Positions 36,377 through 46,562 of a stretch of DNA of 64,000 bases are shown piece after piece. A program made the translations under genes and the position numbers. Origin of the DNA: Photobacterium angustum (GTDB taxonomy: Bacteria > Pseudomonadota > Gammaproteobacteria > Enterobacterales > Vibrionaceae); the NCBI RefSeq assembly GCF_002954615.1, contig NZ_MSCJ01000003.1, positions 496,001-560,000 on the forward strand, given 5' to 3'. Position 1 is the stretch's first letter; the number at the start of each line of letters is the position of its first letter. Under the pieces are notes generated by a model. It was not told the DNA's origin, did not search any database, and saw nothing but the letters and a program-made list of their open reading frames with translations.

Positions 36377-36877
36377 GATTTCGTTATTCGTAATGCTTGA
36401 GTTTGGCTGTTTACGAGTTATGTCCATACTATCGCTATCGTGTTTAAAGCGGTGAACTTTAATTATTACTTTATTAGTAATAAATTTTTGTGATTAGAGT
36501 AAATGGCGAAAGACTATTTTGGAACCAAGCTCAACATAAATGCAGCATTTATTCACAAAAGTCATTAGCTGACAGCCTATGTGATAAATAAAAAGCATAG
36601 TGATGAACTAGAAGGCGACTTTATATTTTATTGTTTATATGGATTGTCATGTATTTTGAAATAAATACTTACACTTGAAGGGCTTTTTAGGCGCTTAAAC
36701 TTAACCTCATTCAGTTTGCATTTAGTTAATAAAATAGTGTTTTATTCGTTAAGTTTTCATACAGGAGAAATGCTTTAGTTTTGTTGCTAACGAAAAGGCA
36801 AAGGCATTTTGAAAGCCAATTAACCTTCCCCTTAGGTTAATGACTTTCATTTATAACAATAAGTTAGGAATAAAATC
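36377..36877. other. Divergent intergenic region with a hairpin in the OMP leader
   Basis: About 500 bases between divergent genes. At 36811-36848, GAAAG and TTAACCT pair with AGGTTAA and CTTTC around a 7-base loop, ending 29 bases before the beta-barrel ATG. It has no proper T-run, so it may be a leader structure rather than a terminator. No ORF is seen. Confidence 0.5.
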
Positions 36878-37453
36878 ATGAAAAAGTCTATTTTATCTAC
36901 ATTGGTATTAGCAGGCATTGTATCAGCACCAGCGATGGCAACAAATGTTGAAACATTTATGGGTGGTGGTGTGGGTTATCAATTAGATAACTTTAAAGAC
37001 GCTGCTAAAATGCATAGTGAAGATGCTAGCTACCAAATCCGTGGTGGTGTAATTGTCGATAACCATCACCGCTTAATGGCAACTTACGGTTATAAGAAAG
37101 ATAAGTTCAATATGGTTGAGCCTGGAGAAGAAACTATCAAGGCTAAGCATAAGCAAGATTTATTTTTAGTTTCTTATGATTACCTAGTACCAGTCACTTC
37201 TAATATTAACCTTTTTGCTGGTGCGTCAATGGGTGCTGCTCATAATAAATTAACTGCTAAGACTTCAGAAGAATCGTTTAAAAATAGCTCCACTGATTTT
37301 GTATGGGGTGGGCAGCTAGGTGCAATGGTTCAGCTAACGGATAATATTTCATCAGATCTTACATACCGTTACCTTGATCAAAATTACAAAACAGATGGTG
37401 TTCGTTTAAAAGGAACAGAGCAAGTCGTTTGGAGTGTTGATTATAAATTCTAA
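36878..37453 (+). CDS. Outer-membrane beta-barrel protein, porin-like
   Basis: 191 residues. A signal peptide (cleavage near residue 21, AMA) precedes alternating amphipathic strands of about 10 residues. The chain ends with SVDYKF, with the C-terminal aromatic Phe typical of Bam-assembled barrels. Size suggests an 8-stranded barrel of the OmpA/OmpW/opacity type. Function could be adhesion or small-molecule diffusion; not determinable. Its leader carries a hairpin. Confidence 0.8.
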   Translation: MKKSILSTLVLAGIVSAPAMATNVETFMGGGVGYQLDNFKDAAKMHSEDASYQIRGGVIVDNHHRLMATYGYKKDKFNMVEPGEETIKAKHKQDLFLVSYDYLVPVTSNINLFAGASMGAAHNKLTAKTSEESFKNSSTDFVWGGQLGAMVQLTDNISSDLTYRYLDQNYKTDGVRLKGTEQVVWSVDYKF

Positions 37454-37537
37454 TAAATTTAATCTTTTATAAAAACTTAGCACCTCACCTAAAGTGGGGT
37501 GCTATGCGATGTAGAAGCCAAAAGATAAGCAATAAAA

Positions 37538-37948
37538 TCATTTATTTGTTGTAATACTATAATCTGAATCATTACCACTAAGCATAAATGTATTGTCGAT
37601 AAATCTTTTTATCCTGCCATTTTCAAGTTCGGATTGTTGCATAACACGAAAAGTTCTCTTGATTCCTTCTGCATCTATGGAGTGAGATAAATGCGTGTCT
37701 GTTATCTTAGTGCCGTCTTTTGAGGTAAAAAAGTTAATTACTTCAACTTTAACCTTTGCATTCTTTTTCAACCAGGCCATACGTTGCTTAAAAGCATCAG
37801 CATCATATTCTTTATCGTTAATATTGATATAGCAATCTTCCGTAAAATAATGATGAAACTTTGATGTATCAGGATTGACTAATATTTCCTGATATAGCTT
37901 TTCGTAAGTTTTTATATTATCCCAGTCAGGAGTTCTTGATTCTATCAT
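37538..37948 (-). CDS. NTF2/SnoaL-like fold protein
   Basis: 136 residues from the ATG at 37948, which has AAAGGT at a good spacing; the longer frame to 38023 has no site and adds a non-conserved lysine-rich extension. The pattern of an N-terminal helix (TYEKLYQEILV), a YFTEDCYIN strand and a long curved beta sheet suits the NTF2/SnoaL cone fold. Such proteins bind or isomerise small ligands, but no catalytic residues can be assigned. It is a single gene. Confidence 0.65.
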   Translation of the reverse strand: MIESRTPDWDNIKTYEKLYQEILVNPDTSKFHHYFTEDCYININDKEYDADAFKQRMAWLKKNAKVKVEVINFFTSKDGTKITDTHLSHSIDAEGIKRTFRVMQQSELENGRIKRFIDNTFMLSGNDSDYSITTNK

Positions 37949-38232
37949 TGAGTGTACCTTTTGTTGTTTTATTAAAGCTGTGGTTACTTTAACAGACTGT
38001 TTTATTTTGTTTTGAGAGTACACGACAATTGCTAGTGATTTTTCGCCAACGATTAAACGATATCTTTAGTCATTACATCTGTCTATGTTACTTTTAATTG
38101 TTCGTTAAATGCTCTTTTAGGGGGCTCTTGTTCTAGATAAGTCGCTTTTTAGGAAGATACACAATGACGAAAATATGAATTCATACAAAGTCGTATTATG
38201 ATATGGCGCGTTTGAGATCATAGGCAGTAATA

Positions 38233-38715
38233 GTGAATAAGCAGAAGTTATTAAATCAGGTACAAATTAGGTTACAACAAACATTAGAAGCGGCGACTGA
38301 AGCAGCTTTACGTGCCTATAATACGGCTACTGATGATGAAAATGTTGCGGAAAATCAATATGACACATTGGCACTTGAAGCGTCTTATTTAGCGCATGGT
38401 CAGGCACAAAGAGTAGAAGAGTGCAAAGCCGATATAACAGCTTATCAAGTATTACAAGCTAACTTACCTAAAGCCTTTGATACTGTGCTACTTGGGCATA
38501 TTGTAACGTTAGCTGATGAAGACGATAACAAGCGTTTTGTTTTTCTGGGTCCCAGTTCTGGTGGACTAGTCGTAACGTTTGATCAGTATTCTGTCACGAT
38601 AGTGACACCAACTTCGCCATTTGGTGATGCATTGATAGGTCGTGAGATCGGTGAAGAAGTCGATGTTCATATTGGTGATAAAGTCACTTGGTACGAAGTC
38701 ATGGCGATCAATTAA
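38233..38715 (+). CDS. GreA/GreB-family C-terminal domain protein
   Basis: 160 residues, GTG start. An N-terminal helical part (about 1-75) is followed by a GreA/B C-terminal-type domain (about 88-158) with FLGPSSGGLVV and the S/A-P-x-G-x-A-L-x-G-x-x-x-G-D/E-E-V core (SPFGDALIGREIGEEV). It probably binds the RNA polymerase secondary channel region like Gre, Rnk or TraR. The acidic coiled-coil tip residues of GreA (D41/E44) are not evident, so cleavage activity is uncertain. Confidence 0.75.
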   Translation: MNKQKLLNQVQIRLQQTLEAATEAALRAYNTATDDENVAENQYDTLALEASYLAHGQAQRVEECKADITAYQVLQANLPKAFDTVLLGHIVTLADEDDNKRFVFLGPSSGGLVVTFDQYSVTIVTPTSPFGDALIGREIGEEVDVHIGDKVTWYEVMAIN

Positions 38716-38721
38716 ATCATT

Positions 38722-39627
38722 TTATTTAAAGGTATCTCGGTATTTTTGATAATACTGATAAATATGCTCAATAAAGAGCTTTACTTTCATTGGTTGCTGC
38801 TTGGTATACGGATATACCGCATAAATGCCTAATGATTTCGCAACATAATCAGTTAGCACTTCAACCAAGTCACCTTTTTTTAGATCTTCAGCGACTAATA
38901 CTTTGGGAATGTAGACCAAGCCTTGTCCGTGTAGTGCCGCGCCTCGCAAAGCAGAAGCGTTATTAGTGGTAAAGTTGCCTTTTACTTTAACGGTATGAAT
39001 ACCTAATGTATCTTCAATTAGCCATTCGTTCGCCCCTGTTTCTTGAAAGCTATAACCCAGACAGTTATGTTTTTCTAAATCATAAGGTTGTGTTGGTATG
39101 CCGTATTGCTTGATATAACAGGGGGATGCACATATCACCCAGCGAGCTTGAACTAATTGACGGGCAATTAAGCTTGAATCTGGCATTGCACCTGTTCTTA
39201 TCGCAATATCAAATCCTTCCTGTACTAAATCAACAAAGCGATTGTCGAGATCCATTTCAATATGAATATCAGGATATTGACGGCTAAACGCTGCAATTGC
39301 TTCGGGTAAAATAAGCTCGCCAGAAATGGTAGGGACTGTAATACGGATCTTACCTGTTAGACTTTCACCCAATCCACTCATTGCATCTTCTGCATTTTGA
39401 ACCGCATTGTAGACTTCTCTCGCATGATGATAAAAAACATCACCGGCTTCTGTCAGTGTCAATTTGCGCGTAGTCCGATAAATAAGCTGAACGCCTAACG
39501 CTTGTTCAAGTGCTGTGATACGTTTGCTTACCACCGATTTTGTTAAGCCAATATGATCGGCAGCCTTGCTAAAGGAGCCTTTATCAATTAGATGGTAAAA
39601 AAGGAGTAGATTATTCGTTGTCTTCAT
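38722..39627 (-). CDS. LysR-family transcription regulator
   Basis: 301 residues. An N-terminal winged HTH (about 3-62, SFSKAADHIGLTKSVVSKRI, LEQALGVQLIYRTTRKL) and a periplasmic-binding-type effector domain (about 90-295) are typical. It is divergent from the D-lactate-dehydrogenase-type gene, with a shared 119-bp gap, so it probably regulates that gene and itself. The inducer is not known, but a 2-hydroxyacid is a reasonable guess. Confidence 0.88.
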   Translation of the reverse strand: MKTTNNLLLFYHLIDKGSFSKAADHIGLTKSVVSKRITALEQALGVQLIYRTTRKLTLTEAGDVFYHHAREVYNAVQNAEDAMSGLGESLTGKIRITVPTISGELILPEAIAAFSRQYPDIHIEMDLDNRFVDLVQEGFDIAIRTGAMPDSSLIARQLVQARWVICASPCYIKQYGIPTQPYDLEKHNCLGYSFQETGANEWLIEDTLGIHTVKVKGNFTTNNASALRGAALHGQGLVYIPKVLVAEDLKKGDLVEVLTDYVAKSLGIYAVYPYTKQQPMKVKLFIEHIYQYYQKYRDTFK

Positions 39628-39746
39628 CTATTAGTGTACTTTTTTCAACAAACATGTGAATTAGGCAATATATATCAACTATGCAGAGCAAAGTAGAATA
39701 TACCTATAAAAAATAAAACGATTAACTCGTATACATACATGGAGCC

Positions 39747-42575
39747 ATGATGCAGCAGCCCTACCTTGAACTGATTGCGCAACTAGAACAACAAATAGAT
39801 AAAAGTCGCATTATCACCGATCCAACACTCGCACTGGCCTATGGTACCGATGCCAGCTTTTACCGTTTAACGCCTCAAGTTGTCCTTCAACTGGATAATT
39901 TGCAAGAGGTGATCTTTGCCGTTAAAACGTGCTATGAGCGCCAAATTCCAGTGACATTTAGAGCCGCTGGTACTAGTTTATCTGGCCAAGCCCAGTCCGA
40001 TTCTGTGTTAATCACGCTGACTCGAAATTGGCGTGATTATGAGATACTAAATGATGGTGAACAGATTTGGCTTCAGCCGGGGATTATTGGTGCTGAAGTT
40101 AATGCTTATTTAGCGCCATTTGGTCGTAAAATTGGCCCAGATCCAGGCTCAATCAATACCTGTAAAATTGGTGGTATTGTTGCTAACAATGCATCAGGTA
40201 TGTGCTGTGGTACTTCAGAAAATAGTTACCGCACAGTTGCAGGGATGACGGTTGTATTAGCTGACGGCACAGTACTAAATACGTTAGATAGTACCAGTGT
40301 TGAGGCTTTTAAACTCAGTCATGCAGAAATGATTGATGAGTTGATGACACTTGTCACCCAGTGTCAGGAAGATAGCGAACTAGCTGATAAAATCCGCCAT
40401 AAGTACCGTTTAAAAAACACCACAGGTTATAGTCTTAATTCACTGATTGACTTTGATGATCCAATTGACGTTTTGCAACACCTTTTCATTGGTTCAGAAG
40501 GCACATTAGGTTTTATTGCTGACGTAACTTATAACACAGTTGTAAACCATGCACACAAAGCATCTGGGTTGTTTGTTTTTAGCGATATTGAAATTACTTG
40601 CCTTGCGGTAAGTGAGTTGAGTAAAACTTCAGTCGCTGCGGTTGAATTAATGGATAGCCGTTCTTTAGCTTCTGTTGCCGACAAGCCGGGAATGCCAAGT
40701 TTTATCGCAGAGCTTGGTGAAAAAGGTGATACTGAAGCCGCGGCATTATTGATTGAAATTCATGCTGAGAATGAGGCTGCATTACAGCAACAAATTGAAC
40801 AGTTGCTAGCTATCATTAATGGTTTCTCACCGATTGCTCAGGTTGATTTTAGCCGTGATACCAAAATCTGTGAGCAGTTATGGGGGATCCGTAAAGAGCT
40901 ATTCCCATCTGTGGGGGCAGTGCGAGAGACTGGAACCACAGTTATCATTGAAGATGTTGCCTTTCCGATTGAACAATTAGCCCCTGCTGTACGTGAACTA
41001 CAGGAGTTATTTACTCAGTTCAATTACCACGAAGCGATCATTTTTGGTCACGCATTAGCGGGAAATCTACACTTTGTATTCACTCAGTCATTTGATAGCC
41101 AAGAAGAAATAACGCGTTATAGTGATTTTATGGATGCAGTGGCTCAGTTAGTGGCCGTTGATTATAAAGGATCTTTAAAAGCTGAGCATGGTACTGGGCG
41201 TAATATGGCGCCGTTTATCGAGCTTGAGTGGGGCGCTGATGGTTATCAATTAATGCAAAATATTAAACGCATTTTTGATAAGCGCGGCATTTTAAACCCA
41301 GGTGTGATCATCAATGAAGACAAAGAATCACATATCAAAAACTTAAAAGGGATGCCTGAAGCGGATGAGTTAATTGATAAGTGTGTTGAATGTGGTTTCT
41401 GTGAGCCTGTTTGTCCCTCTCGTAATTTATCGTTAACACCACGCCAACGAAATACAGTATTTCGTGAGATTTCACGCTTAAGAAAAACTAACGAAGATCC
41501 TAGCCGTCTTGCTCAGATGGAAAAAACCTATCGTTATTACGGCCTAGATACCTGTGCTGCAACGGGATTATGTGCTGATCGTTGTCCTGTCGGGATTAAT
41601 ACTGGCGATCTTGTTCGTAAATTACGTCAAAACCATACAGATAAAGCAAAACAAATTGCTAACTGGACTGCGGATCATTTTTCAACCGTTACGTCAGTAG
41701 CTAAAACTGGTTTAACTGTCGCAAATGGTATGCATAAAGTACTTGGCACTAATAAGATGCGCAAGTTGACGAAGGCTGCTTATGACTTATCGGGTCATCG
41801 TATTCCGATGTGGTCTTCACATATGCCTGTAGCGGTAAAATCAACAGAAATGTTGAAAGTTAAAAAAGTGGGTCGAGAAAAGATAGTTTATTTCCCGAGT
41901 TGCTCCGCGCGTACAATGGGGACTGAAGCGAATGCGAAAGATCCTCGACCATTAGTCGATGTGACGATTTCTCTGCTTGAAAAAGCGGGCTATGAAGTTG
42001 TTATCCCGAAGGATTTAAACAATCAATGTTGTGGTATGCCATATACCAGTAAAGGTTTTCCTGAAACAGCAGCGAAAAAAGCACAGCAATTAGAAAATGC
42101 GTTATGGGAAGCATCTAGCCAAGGAACCTATCCTGTATTAATGGATACCAGCCCTTGTGCAAGTACAGGAAAAGAAACACTGCGTAGTGAAATTAAAATC
42201 TACGAGCCTTTTGAATTTGTCGCAAATTATGTATTGCCCAAATTAGCCATAACACAGCAAGAAGAGCCTGTGATGTTACACATTACCTGTACTTCACGCC
42301 GTAAAGGGTTAGCTGGGGTGATGGAAAAAGTCACGAAAGCTTGTGCGAAGACAGTGATTATTCCAGATGACATTACCTGCTGCGGTTTTGCTGGCGATAA
42401 AGGTTTTACCAAACCAGAACTTAACGCAAGTTCACTAGCGCCTTTAAAACGTCAAGTACCTGTAGACTGTACTGAAGGTTATTCAAATAGTCGTACTTGT
42501 GAGTTAGGGCTATCTGAACATAGCGGAATAGAATATCGCTCAATTCTATATTTAGTTGATAAAGTCAGTATGTAA
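39747..42575 (+). CDS. FAD and Fe-S D-2-hydroxyacid dehydrogenase, Dld-II/YdiJ-like
   Basis: 942 residues. The N-terminal FAD_binding_4/FAD-oxidase_C part (about 1-520) is of the glycolate/D-lactate dehydrogenase type, followed by two ferredoxin-like clusters. The first is C546-V-E-C549-G-F-C552-E-P-V-C556, the second C603-x5-C609-x3-C613-P. CCG-type motifs (NQCCGMPY and TCCGFAGD) lie near residues 755 and 875. The size and order match Dld-II D-lactate dehydrogenases and YdiJ. It feeds electrons to the quinone pool. A terminator follows, and a LysR gene is divergent upstream. Confidence 0.88.
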   Translation: MMQQPYLELIAQLEQQIDKSRIITDPTLALAYGTDASFYRLTPQVVLQLDNLQEVIFAVKTCYERQIPVTFRAAGTSLSGQAQSDSVLITLTRNWRDYEILNDGEQIWLQPGIIGAEVNAYLAPFGRKIGPDPGSINTCKIGGIVANNASGMCCGTSENSYRTVAGMTVVLADGTVLNTLDSTSVEAFKLSHAEMIDELMTLVTQCQEDSELADKIRHKYRLKNTTGYSLNSLIDFDDPIDVLQHLFIGSEGTLGFIADVTYNTVVNHAHKASGLFVFSDIEITCLAVSELSKTSVAAVELMDSRSLASVADKPGMPSFIAELGEKGDTEAAALLIEIHAENEAALQQQIEQLLAIINGFSPIAQVDFSRDTKICEQLWGIRKELFPSVGAVRETGTTVIIEDVAFPIEQLAPAVRELQELFTQFNYHEAIIFGHALAGNLHFVFTQSFDSQEEITRYSDFMDAVAQLVAVDYKGSLKAEHGTGRNMAPFIELEWGADGYQLMQNIKRIFDKRGILNPGVIINEDKESHIKNLKGMPEADELIDKCVECGFCEPVCPSRNLSLTPRQRNTVFREISRLRKTNEDPSRLAQMEKTYRYYGLDTCAATGLCADRCPVGINTGDLVRKLRQNHTDKAKQIANWTADHFSTVTSVAKTGLTVANGMHKVLGTNKMRKLTKAAYDLSGHRIPMWSSHMPVAVKSTEMLKVKKVGREKIVYFPSCSARTMGTEANAKDPRPLVDVTISLLEKAGYEVVIPKDLNNQCCGMPYTSKGFPETAAKKAQQLENALWEASSQGTYPVLMDTSPCASTGKETLRSEIKIYEPFEFVANYVLPKLAITQQEEPVMLHITCTSRRKGLAGVMEKVTKACAKTVIIPDDITCCGFAGDKGFTKPELNASSLAPLKRQVPVDCTEGYSNSRTCELGLSEHSGIEYRSILYLVDKVSM

Positions 42576-42591
42576 GTGATGATTTTTTAAA

Positions 42592-42628
42592 TAAAAACGC
42601 TGATATGAAAGTATCAGCGTTTTTTTAT
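42592..42628 (+). terminator. Terminator of the D-2-hydroxyacid dehydrogenase gene
   Basis: AAAACGCTGATA (42594-42605) pairs with TATCAGCGTTTT, followed by a run of T. Confidence 0.92.
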
Positions 42629-42904
42629 GTTTAGTTAGGGCGACTTATAAAATACTGCTGTTTGCTTAGAATGATATTCTGAATGTCTTATTTCGATATA
42701 TTACATTGCATAAATGATTAGCTGAAAGTTAAGAGAACATGTTGTTTTTTCGTATACTATTAGAACTCTTACTCTATTTATATATATAGAATAGATTAGC
42801 CAATAGGTTATTTTCGGATTTGTAATTTATACGTTATTACTCTTTAACTATGAGTGAATATTCAGCTATGGATTATAAATCCCACATAATAAAAAGGGTT
42901 TAAT
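42629..42904. other. Intergenic AT-rich stretch
   Basis: No ORF or hairpin of note between the terminator and the NUDIX gene at 42905. Confidence 0.5.
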
Positions 42905-43348
42905 ATGCATTTTCACTCAACTGCTCGCGGTATTTTAATTAACGATGATGCAGTGCTTGTGACACGAGTTAAAGGTGATGATAAAACATTTTTACCTGGT
43001 GGACATATTGATGCAAAAGAATCAGCAGCGACAACGGTGATTCGAGAATTGAATGAAGAAGCGAACTTAAAGGTTAACATTGATTGTTTTTTGGGTGCAG
43101 TAGAAAACAACTGGCATATAGGGCAAGAATTAAATACTGAACTATGCTTATTATTTTTATTGTCATCAGATGCAGATAATAATCTTGAGACTATTAAAAG
43201 TTGTGAAGCTCATATCGATTATTTATGGTTAAAAAAAGAAGATCTGGTAACGAGTAATTTATACCCATTAGCATTAAGAGAGTGGCTAATGTCTTCGCAA
43301 TTAGAATTTACAAAATCCCAACCTGCATTTTGGGGCAGTGAATTGTAA
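42905..43348 (+). CDS. NUDIX hydrolase, Nudix box slightly degenerate
   Basis: 147 residues. The Nudix box runs from GGHIDAKESA to RELNEEANL (about residues 34-57); all Glu residues of the Mg site (R-E-L-x-E-E) are kept, but the usual Gly after E-E-x is Asn. It should still bind metal. Substrate unknown. It precedes emrA by 79 bases on the same strand and might share a promoter with the efflux pair. Confidence 0.8.
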   Translation: MHFHSTARGILINDDAVLVTRVKGDDKTFLPGGHIDAKESAATTVIRELNEEANLKVNIDCFLGAVENNWHIGQELNTELCLLFLLSSDADNNLETIKSCEAHIDYLWLKKEDLVTSNLYPLALREWLMSSQLEFTKSQPAFWGSEL

Positions 43349-43427
43349 ATACGTGATTGATTACAACAATATATATTTATCATCTAGACTCAAATTTAGC
43401 GATATTTCAGCTAAATAGGATATTTTA

Positions 43428-44477
43428 ATGGCAACGACTGATAACTCGCCGTCTGAACAACTTCAGACGCCAGAAAATGATTCACATCTGTTCCGCAATT
43501 TATTTATTTTTGTACTTTTAGCTGCACTGTTAGGGACGGCTGGGTATTTTTATATTCGTCATCAAAAGTTATATCCGGCGACAGATGATGCCTATATACA
43601 CGCCAATGTTTTATATGTTGCCCCACAAATTAGTGGCAAAGTTCTTACGGTCAATGTGGATGATTATCAACATGTGGCGGAAGGCGATTTATTATTATCG
43701 ATTGATCCTGCTCCTTTTGAAATAGAGTTAGAAAAAGCAAAAGCTGCGTATGAAGTTGCCACACAAAAAAATAAAGCGACAGATGATGCGATTTTAGCGG
43801 CAAGTGCTAATGTACGATCAGCAGACGCGACACTTGTTGATGTGCAAAAAAGTTATCGTCGAGTGATGGATTTAGTGAATCGCAAATTATTACCTTTACA
43901 GCAAGGTGATGATGCTAAAGCTAAATTAGCTTCTGCTCAAACGGCATTAGAAGCTGCGCGTGCAAATATGAGCCAGTTAATTAACCAGCAAGGTGCTAAA
44001 GGTGATGAAGCGCCTCAGGTTAAACAAGCGGCGGCAGCATTAAGCCAAGCAACGTTGAATTTATCCTATACCAATATCTATGCTCCCCATGACGGTAGTT
44101 TAGGTAAGGTGAGTGTGCGTCCTGGCAGTATTGTATCGCCTGGGTTATCTGTCATGCCTCTGATTGAAGATAATACGGCGTGGCTTCAAGCTAATTACAA
44201 AGAAAAATCGATTGGTTTATTAAAACCTGGTATGAAAGCCAGTATCGTTTTAGATATGTACCCAGATGTGACATATCAAGGTCACATTGTTGCTTTATCA
44301 CCAGCAAGTGGTTCATCGTTCTCATTACTCCCTCCAGAAAATGCAACGGGTAACTGGGTTAAAGTACCTCAACGTTTCCCTGTGCGTATTCAGTTTGATG
44401 ATTTAAAAGGCAAGCCTTTACTTCGTGTTGGAGCGAGTGCGGAAGTCACTATTGATACGTTAGCAGAGACTAAGTAA
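43428..44477 (+). CDS. EmrA-like membrane fusion protein (HlyD family)
   Basis: 349 residues. A single N-terminal membrane anchor at about residues 24-44 (LFIFVLLAALLGTAGYF region), then a biotinyl-lipoyl half-site (ATDDAYIHANVLYVAPQISG), a long coiled-coil hairpin (about 100-200) and a beta-barrel with the second lipoyl half. This is the HlyD/EmrA adaptor layout. Its stop overlaps the ATG of the EmrB gene by one base. With EmrB it forms a drug-efflux pump that couples to TolC-type outer channels. Confidence 0.88.
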   Translation: MATTDNSPSEQLQTPENDSHLFRNLFIFVLLAALLGTAGYFYIRHQKLYPATDDAYIHANVLYVAPQISGKVLTVNVDDYQHVAEGDLLLSIDPAPFEIELEKAKAAYEVATQKNKATDDAILAASANVRSADATLVDVQKSYRRVMDLVNRKLLPLQQGDDAKAKLASAQTALEAARANMSQLINQQGAKGDEAPQVKQAAAALSQATLNLSYTNIYAPHDGSLGKVSVRPGSIVSPGLSVMPLIEDNTAWLQANYKEKSIGLLKPGMKASIVLDMYPDVTYQGHIVALSPASGSSFSLLPPENATGNWVKVPQRFPVRIQFDDLKGKPLLRVGASAEVTIDTLAETK

Positions 44478-46003
44478 TGACAGGTGCTACGTTAACGCCA
44501 GCCAATCGGTTGTTGATCACTTTTGCTGTCATGCTATCCGCCATCATGGTGCTGCTAGACATGACTATCGCGAATGTTGCTTTGCCTCATATGATGGGAG
44601 CGTTAGGCGTAACTTCAGAGCAAGTAACATGGGTGTTAACCTCATATTCGATGGCGGAAGCGATCTTCATCCCTTTAGCGAGCTATTTGGCGCTTAAGTT
44701 TGGAGTGCGTAAATTATTACTCTTTTCGGTTGCTGGTTTTGTGGTTATGTCTGCATTATGTGGACAGGCTGATAGCCTTGCCGAAATGGTCATTTTTCGA
44801 ATATTCCAAGGTGCGTTTGGCGCATCAGTGATCCCATTATCACAATCTATCATGGTGCAAATCTATCCGCCTGAAGAACGTGGTAAAGCAATGGCGTTAT
44901 TCAGTGTCGGGATTTTATTAGGGCCTATTTTAGGTCCTACTGTTGGCGGTATCATTACCGAGAATATGGATTGGCGCTGGATTTTCTACGTTAATGTGCC
45001 TATTGGTTTGATTTGTTTATCCCTACTTTATTTCTTTGTGAAGTTAGATGGACGCGGTAAGAGCAAATTAGACTGGCCTTTAGTGATAGGTATGACTATC
45101 GGTATTGGGCTGTTACAAATGGTATTAGATAGAGGTAATGAAGAAGGGTGGTTTGAATCTAACCTTATTTTGTTCTCTGCAGTGATAAGTGTTGTCGCGT
45201 GGGTTTTCTTTATCGCGCGCTCATGGATCACGAAAGGCGATGTCGCTCCTATGTGGCTGCTTAAAGATAGAAACCTTGCTGTTTCTTGTTTAATGATGGC
45301 TGGTTTCTCTATGGGGATGTTTGGTATTACCCAATTACAACCTATGATGCTAGAACAGTTACTGCATTACCCAGTAGAAGCAACAGGGTTCGCCATGGCG
45401 CCAAGGGGATTAACTTCAGCGATTGTGTTGCTGGTGATTGCCCGATTTATGGATCGTCTCGATCCTCGTATGTTAGTGGCAGTAGGGCTTGGTTTTAATA
45501 TCCTTGGTACATACTTAATGATGCAGTATTCAATGAATATTGATTATTACTGGGTATTAATGCCATCGATTGTTCAGGGATTAGGGATGGGGCTTGTATT
45601 CGCACCATTAAGCCAAATGGCATATCGAACATTAAGCCACGAAAATACAGTCGGCGGTGCGGTTATTTTCAACCTCTGTCGAACGATTGGTGGTTCATTT
45701 GGTATCTCTATTGTTAATACGTATTTTACACGTACAGAGCAACGAGAGTGGCATGCTTTAGGTGCGGATTTGACGTTGAGTAATCCGCAGTTACAACAGC
45801 AGGCAATGATGCAGCATACAACTGTGACGGATCCTCATTTTATCGCCCAAATTAGTGAGCTATTACATCAGCAGTCAACATTGCTTGCTTTTGTTTATAC
45901 CTTTGGATTTATTTTTGTCTCTTACATTGTGCTGTTACCTCTCTTAACACTGTTCAAGTTTAAGAAAACACAATCAGTGCCTAAGAACGTAAATATACAT
46001 TAA
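44477..46003 (+). CDS. EmrB-like DHA2 multidrug efflux transporter
   Basis: 508 residues, with about 14 membrane helices. The DHA2 signature LDMTIANVALPHM is at about residues 26-38, and GPTVGGIITE, the motif C of drug/H+ antiporters, lies near residues 153-162. It begins within the last codon of the EmrA-like gene, so the two are translationally coupled. Substrates cannot be inferred. A terminator follows. Confidence 0.9.
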   Translation: MTGATLTPANRLLITFAVMLSAIMVLLDMTIANVALPHMMGALGVTSEQVTWVLTSYSMAEAIFIPLASYLALKFGVRKLLLFSVAGFVVMSALCGQADSLAEMVIFRIFQGAFGASVIPLSQSIMVQIYPPEERGKAMALFSVGILLGPILGPTVGGIITENMDWRWIFYVNVPIGLICLSLLYFFVKLDGRGKSKLDWPLVIGMTIGIGLLQMVLDRGNEEGWFESNLILFSAVISVVAWVFFIARSWITKGDVAPMWLLKDRNLAVSCLMMAGFSMGMFGITQLQPMMLEQLLHYPVEATGFAMAPRGLTSAIVLLVIARFMDRLDPRMLVAVGLGFNILGTYLMMQYSMNIDYYWVLMPSIVQGLGMGLVFAPLSQMAYRTLSHENTVGGAVIFNLCRTIGGSFGISIVNTYFTRTEQREWHALGADLTLSNPQLQQQAMMQHTTVTDPHFIAQISELLHQQSTLLAFVYTFGFIFVSYIVLLPLLTLFKFKKTQSVPKNVNIH

Positions 46004-46014
46004 TCGAGTGATAG

Positions 46015-46049
46015 GAAAAAAGCAGATCAATAATGATCTGCTTTTTTAT
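46015..46049 (+). terminator. Terminator of the efflux operon
   Basis: AGCAGATCA (46021-46029) and TGATCTGCT (46034-46042) form a perfect 9-bp stem with a 4-base loop, then a T-run. Confidence 0.92.
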
Positions 46050-46328
46050 AGGTGATATGTATTTTAAGTAATTTAAAATCAGTGAGTTATAATTTATTTT
46101 GGGTTTTTTCATAAAAAACAGTTTACAGTCAATACGTTTAATGTGATTATGTCTTCGCTCTGTTGTTCAGAGTTATTAATAAAGAGTTAAGTTAAAGAAA
46201 ATCTCCAGAAGTATCTTCGTTTAGTTGTACCTTTGTGTTTCCTTCGCTTCATCGTATTTAATAATTCAAGCTTTCAGTGCATCGCAATTTTGCGATATTT
46301 TCTATGAATTTTATATAAGGGACACATT
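46050..46328. other. Long leader of the cold-shock gene
   Basis: A TATAAT-like box occurs near 46088. The perfect palindrome ATCGCAATTTTGCGAT (46281-46296) lies 32 bases before the start of the cold-shock gene. The long leader is typical of csp genes, whose mRNAs change structure with temperature. Confidence 0.5.
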
Positions 46329-46538
46329 ATGTCTAAGTCAACTGGTATCGTTAAGTGGTTCAACGAAGAGAAAGGTTTTGGTTTCATTACTCAAGACAAC
46401 GGCGGTGCTGACGTATTCGTTCACTTCCGTGCTATCGCTTCTGAAGGTTTCAAAACTCTTGCTGAAGGCCAAAAAGTGTCTTTTGAAGTAGAGCAAGGCC
46501 AAAAAGGTCTTCAAGCTGCAAACGTTGTAGCTCTTTAA
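46329..46538 (+). CDS. Cold-shock domain protein, CspA family
   Basis: 69 residues. The RNP1 motif KGFGFI (about residues 15-20) and RNP2 motif VFVHF (about 29-33) are intact, and the whole OB-fold length matches CspA/CspE. It binds single-stranded RNA and DNA and opens mRNA structure in the cold. The AAGGG ribosome site sits 7 bases before ATG. The leader is long and carries a palindrome. A 26-bp perfect inverted repeat follows. Confidence 0.95.
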
Positions 46539-46562
46539 TTTTATAGTTTCTATAAGATTTCT

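Noticed and set aside
46225..46491. ORF of 88 codons overlapping the cold-shock gene in another frame
   Set aside because: The cold-shock frame is certain, and the alternative covers it with a non-family sequence.
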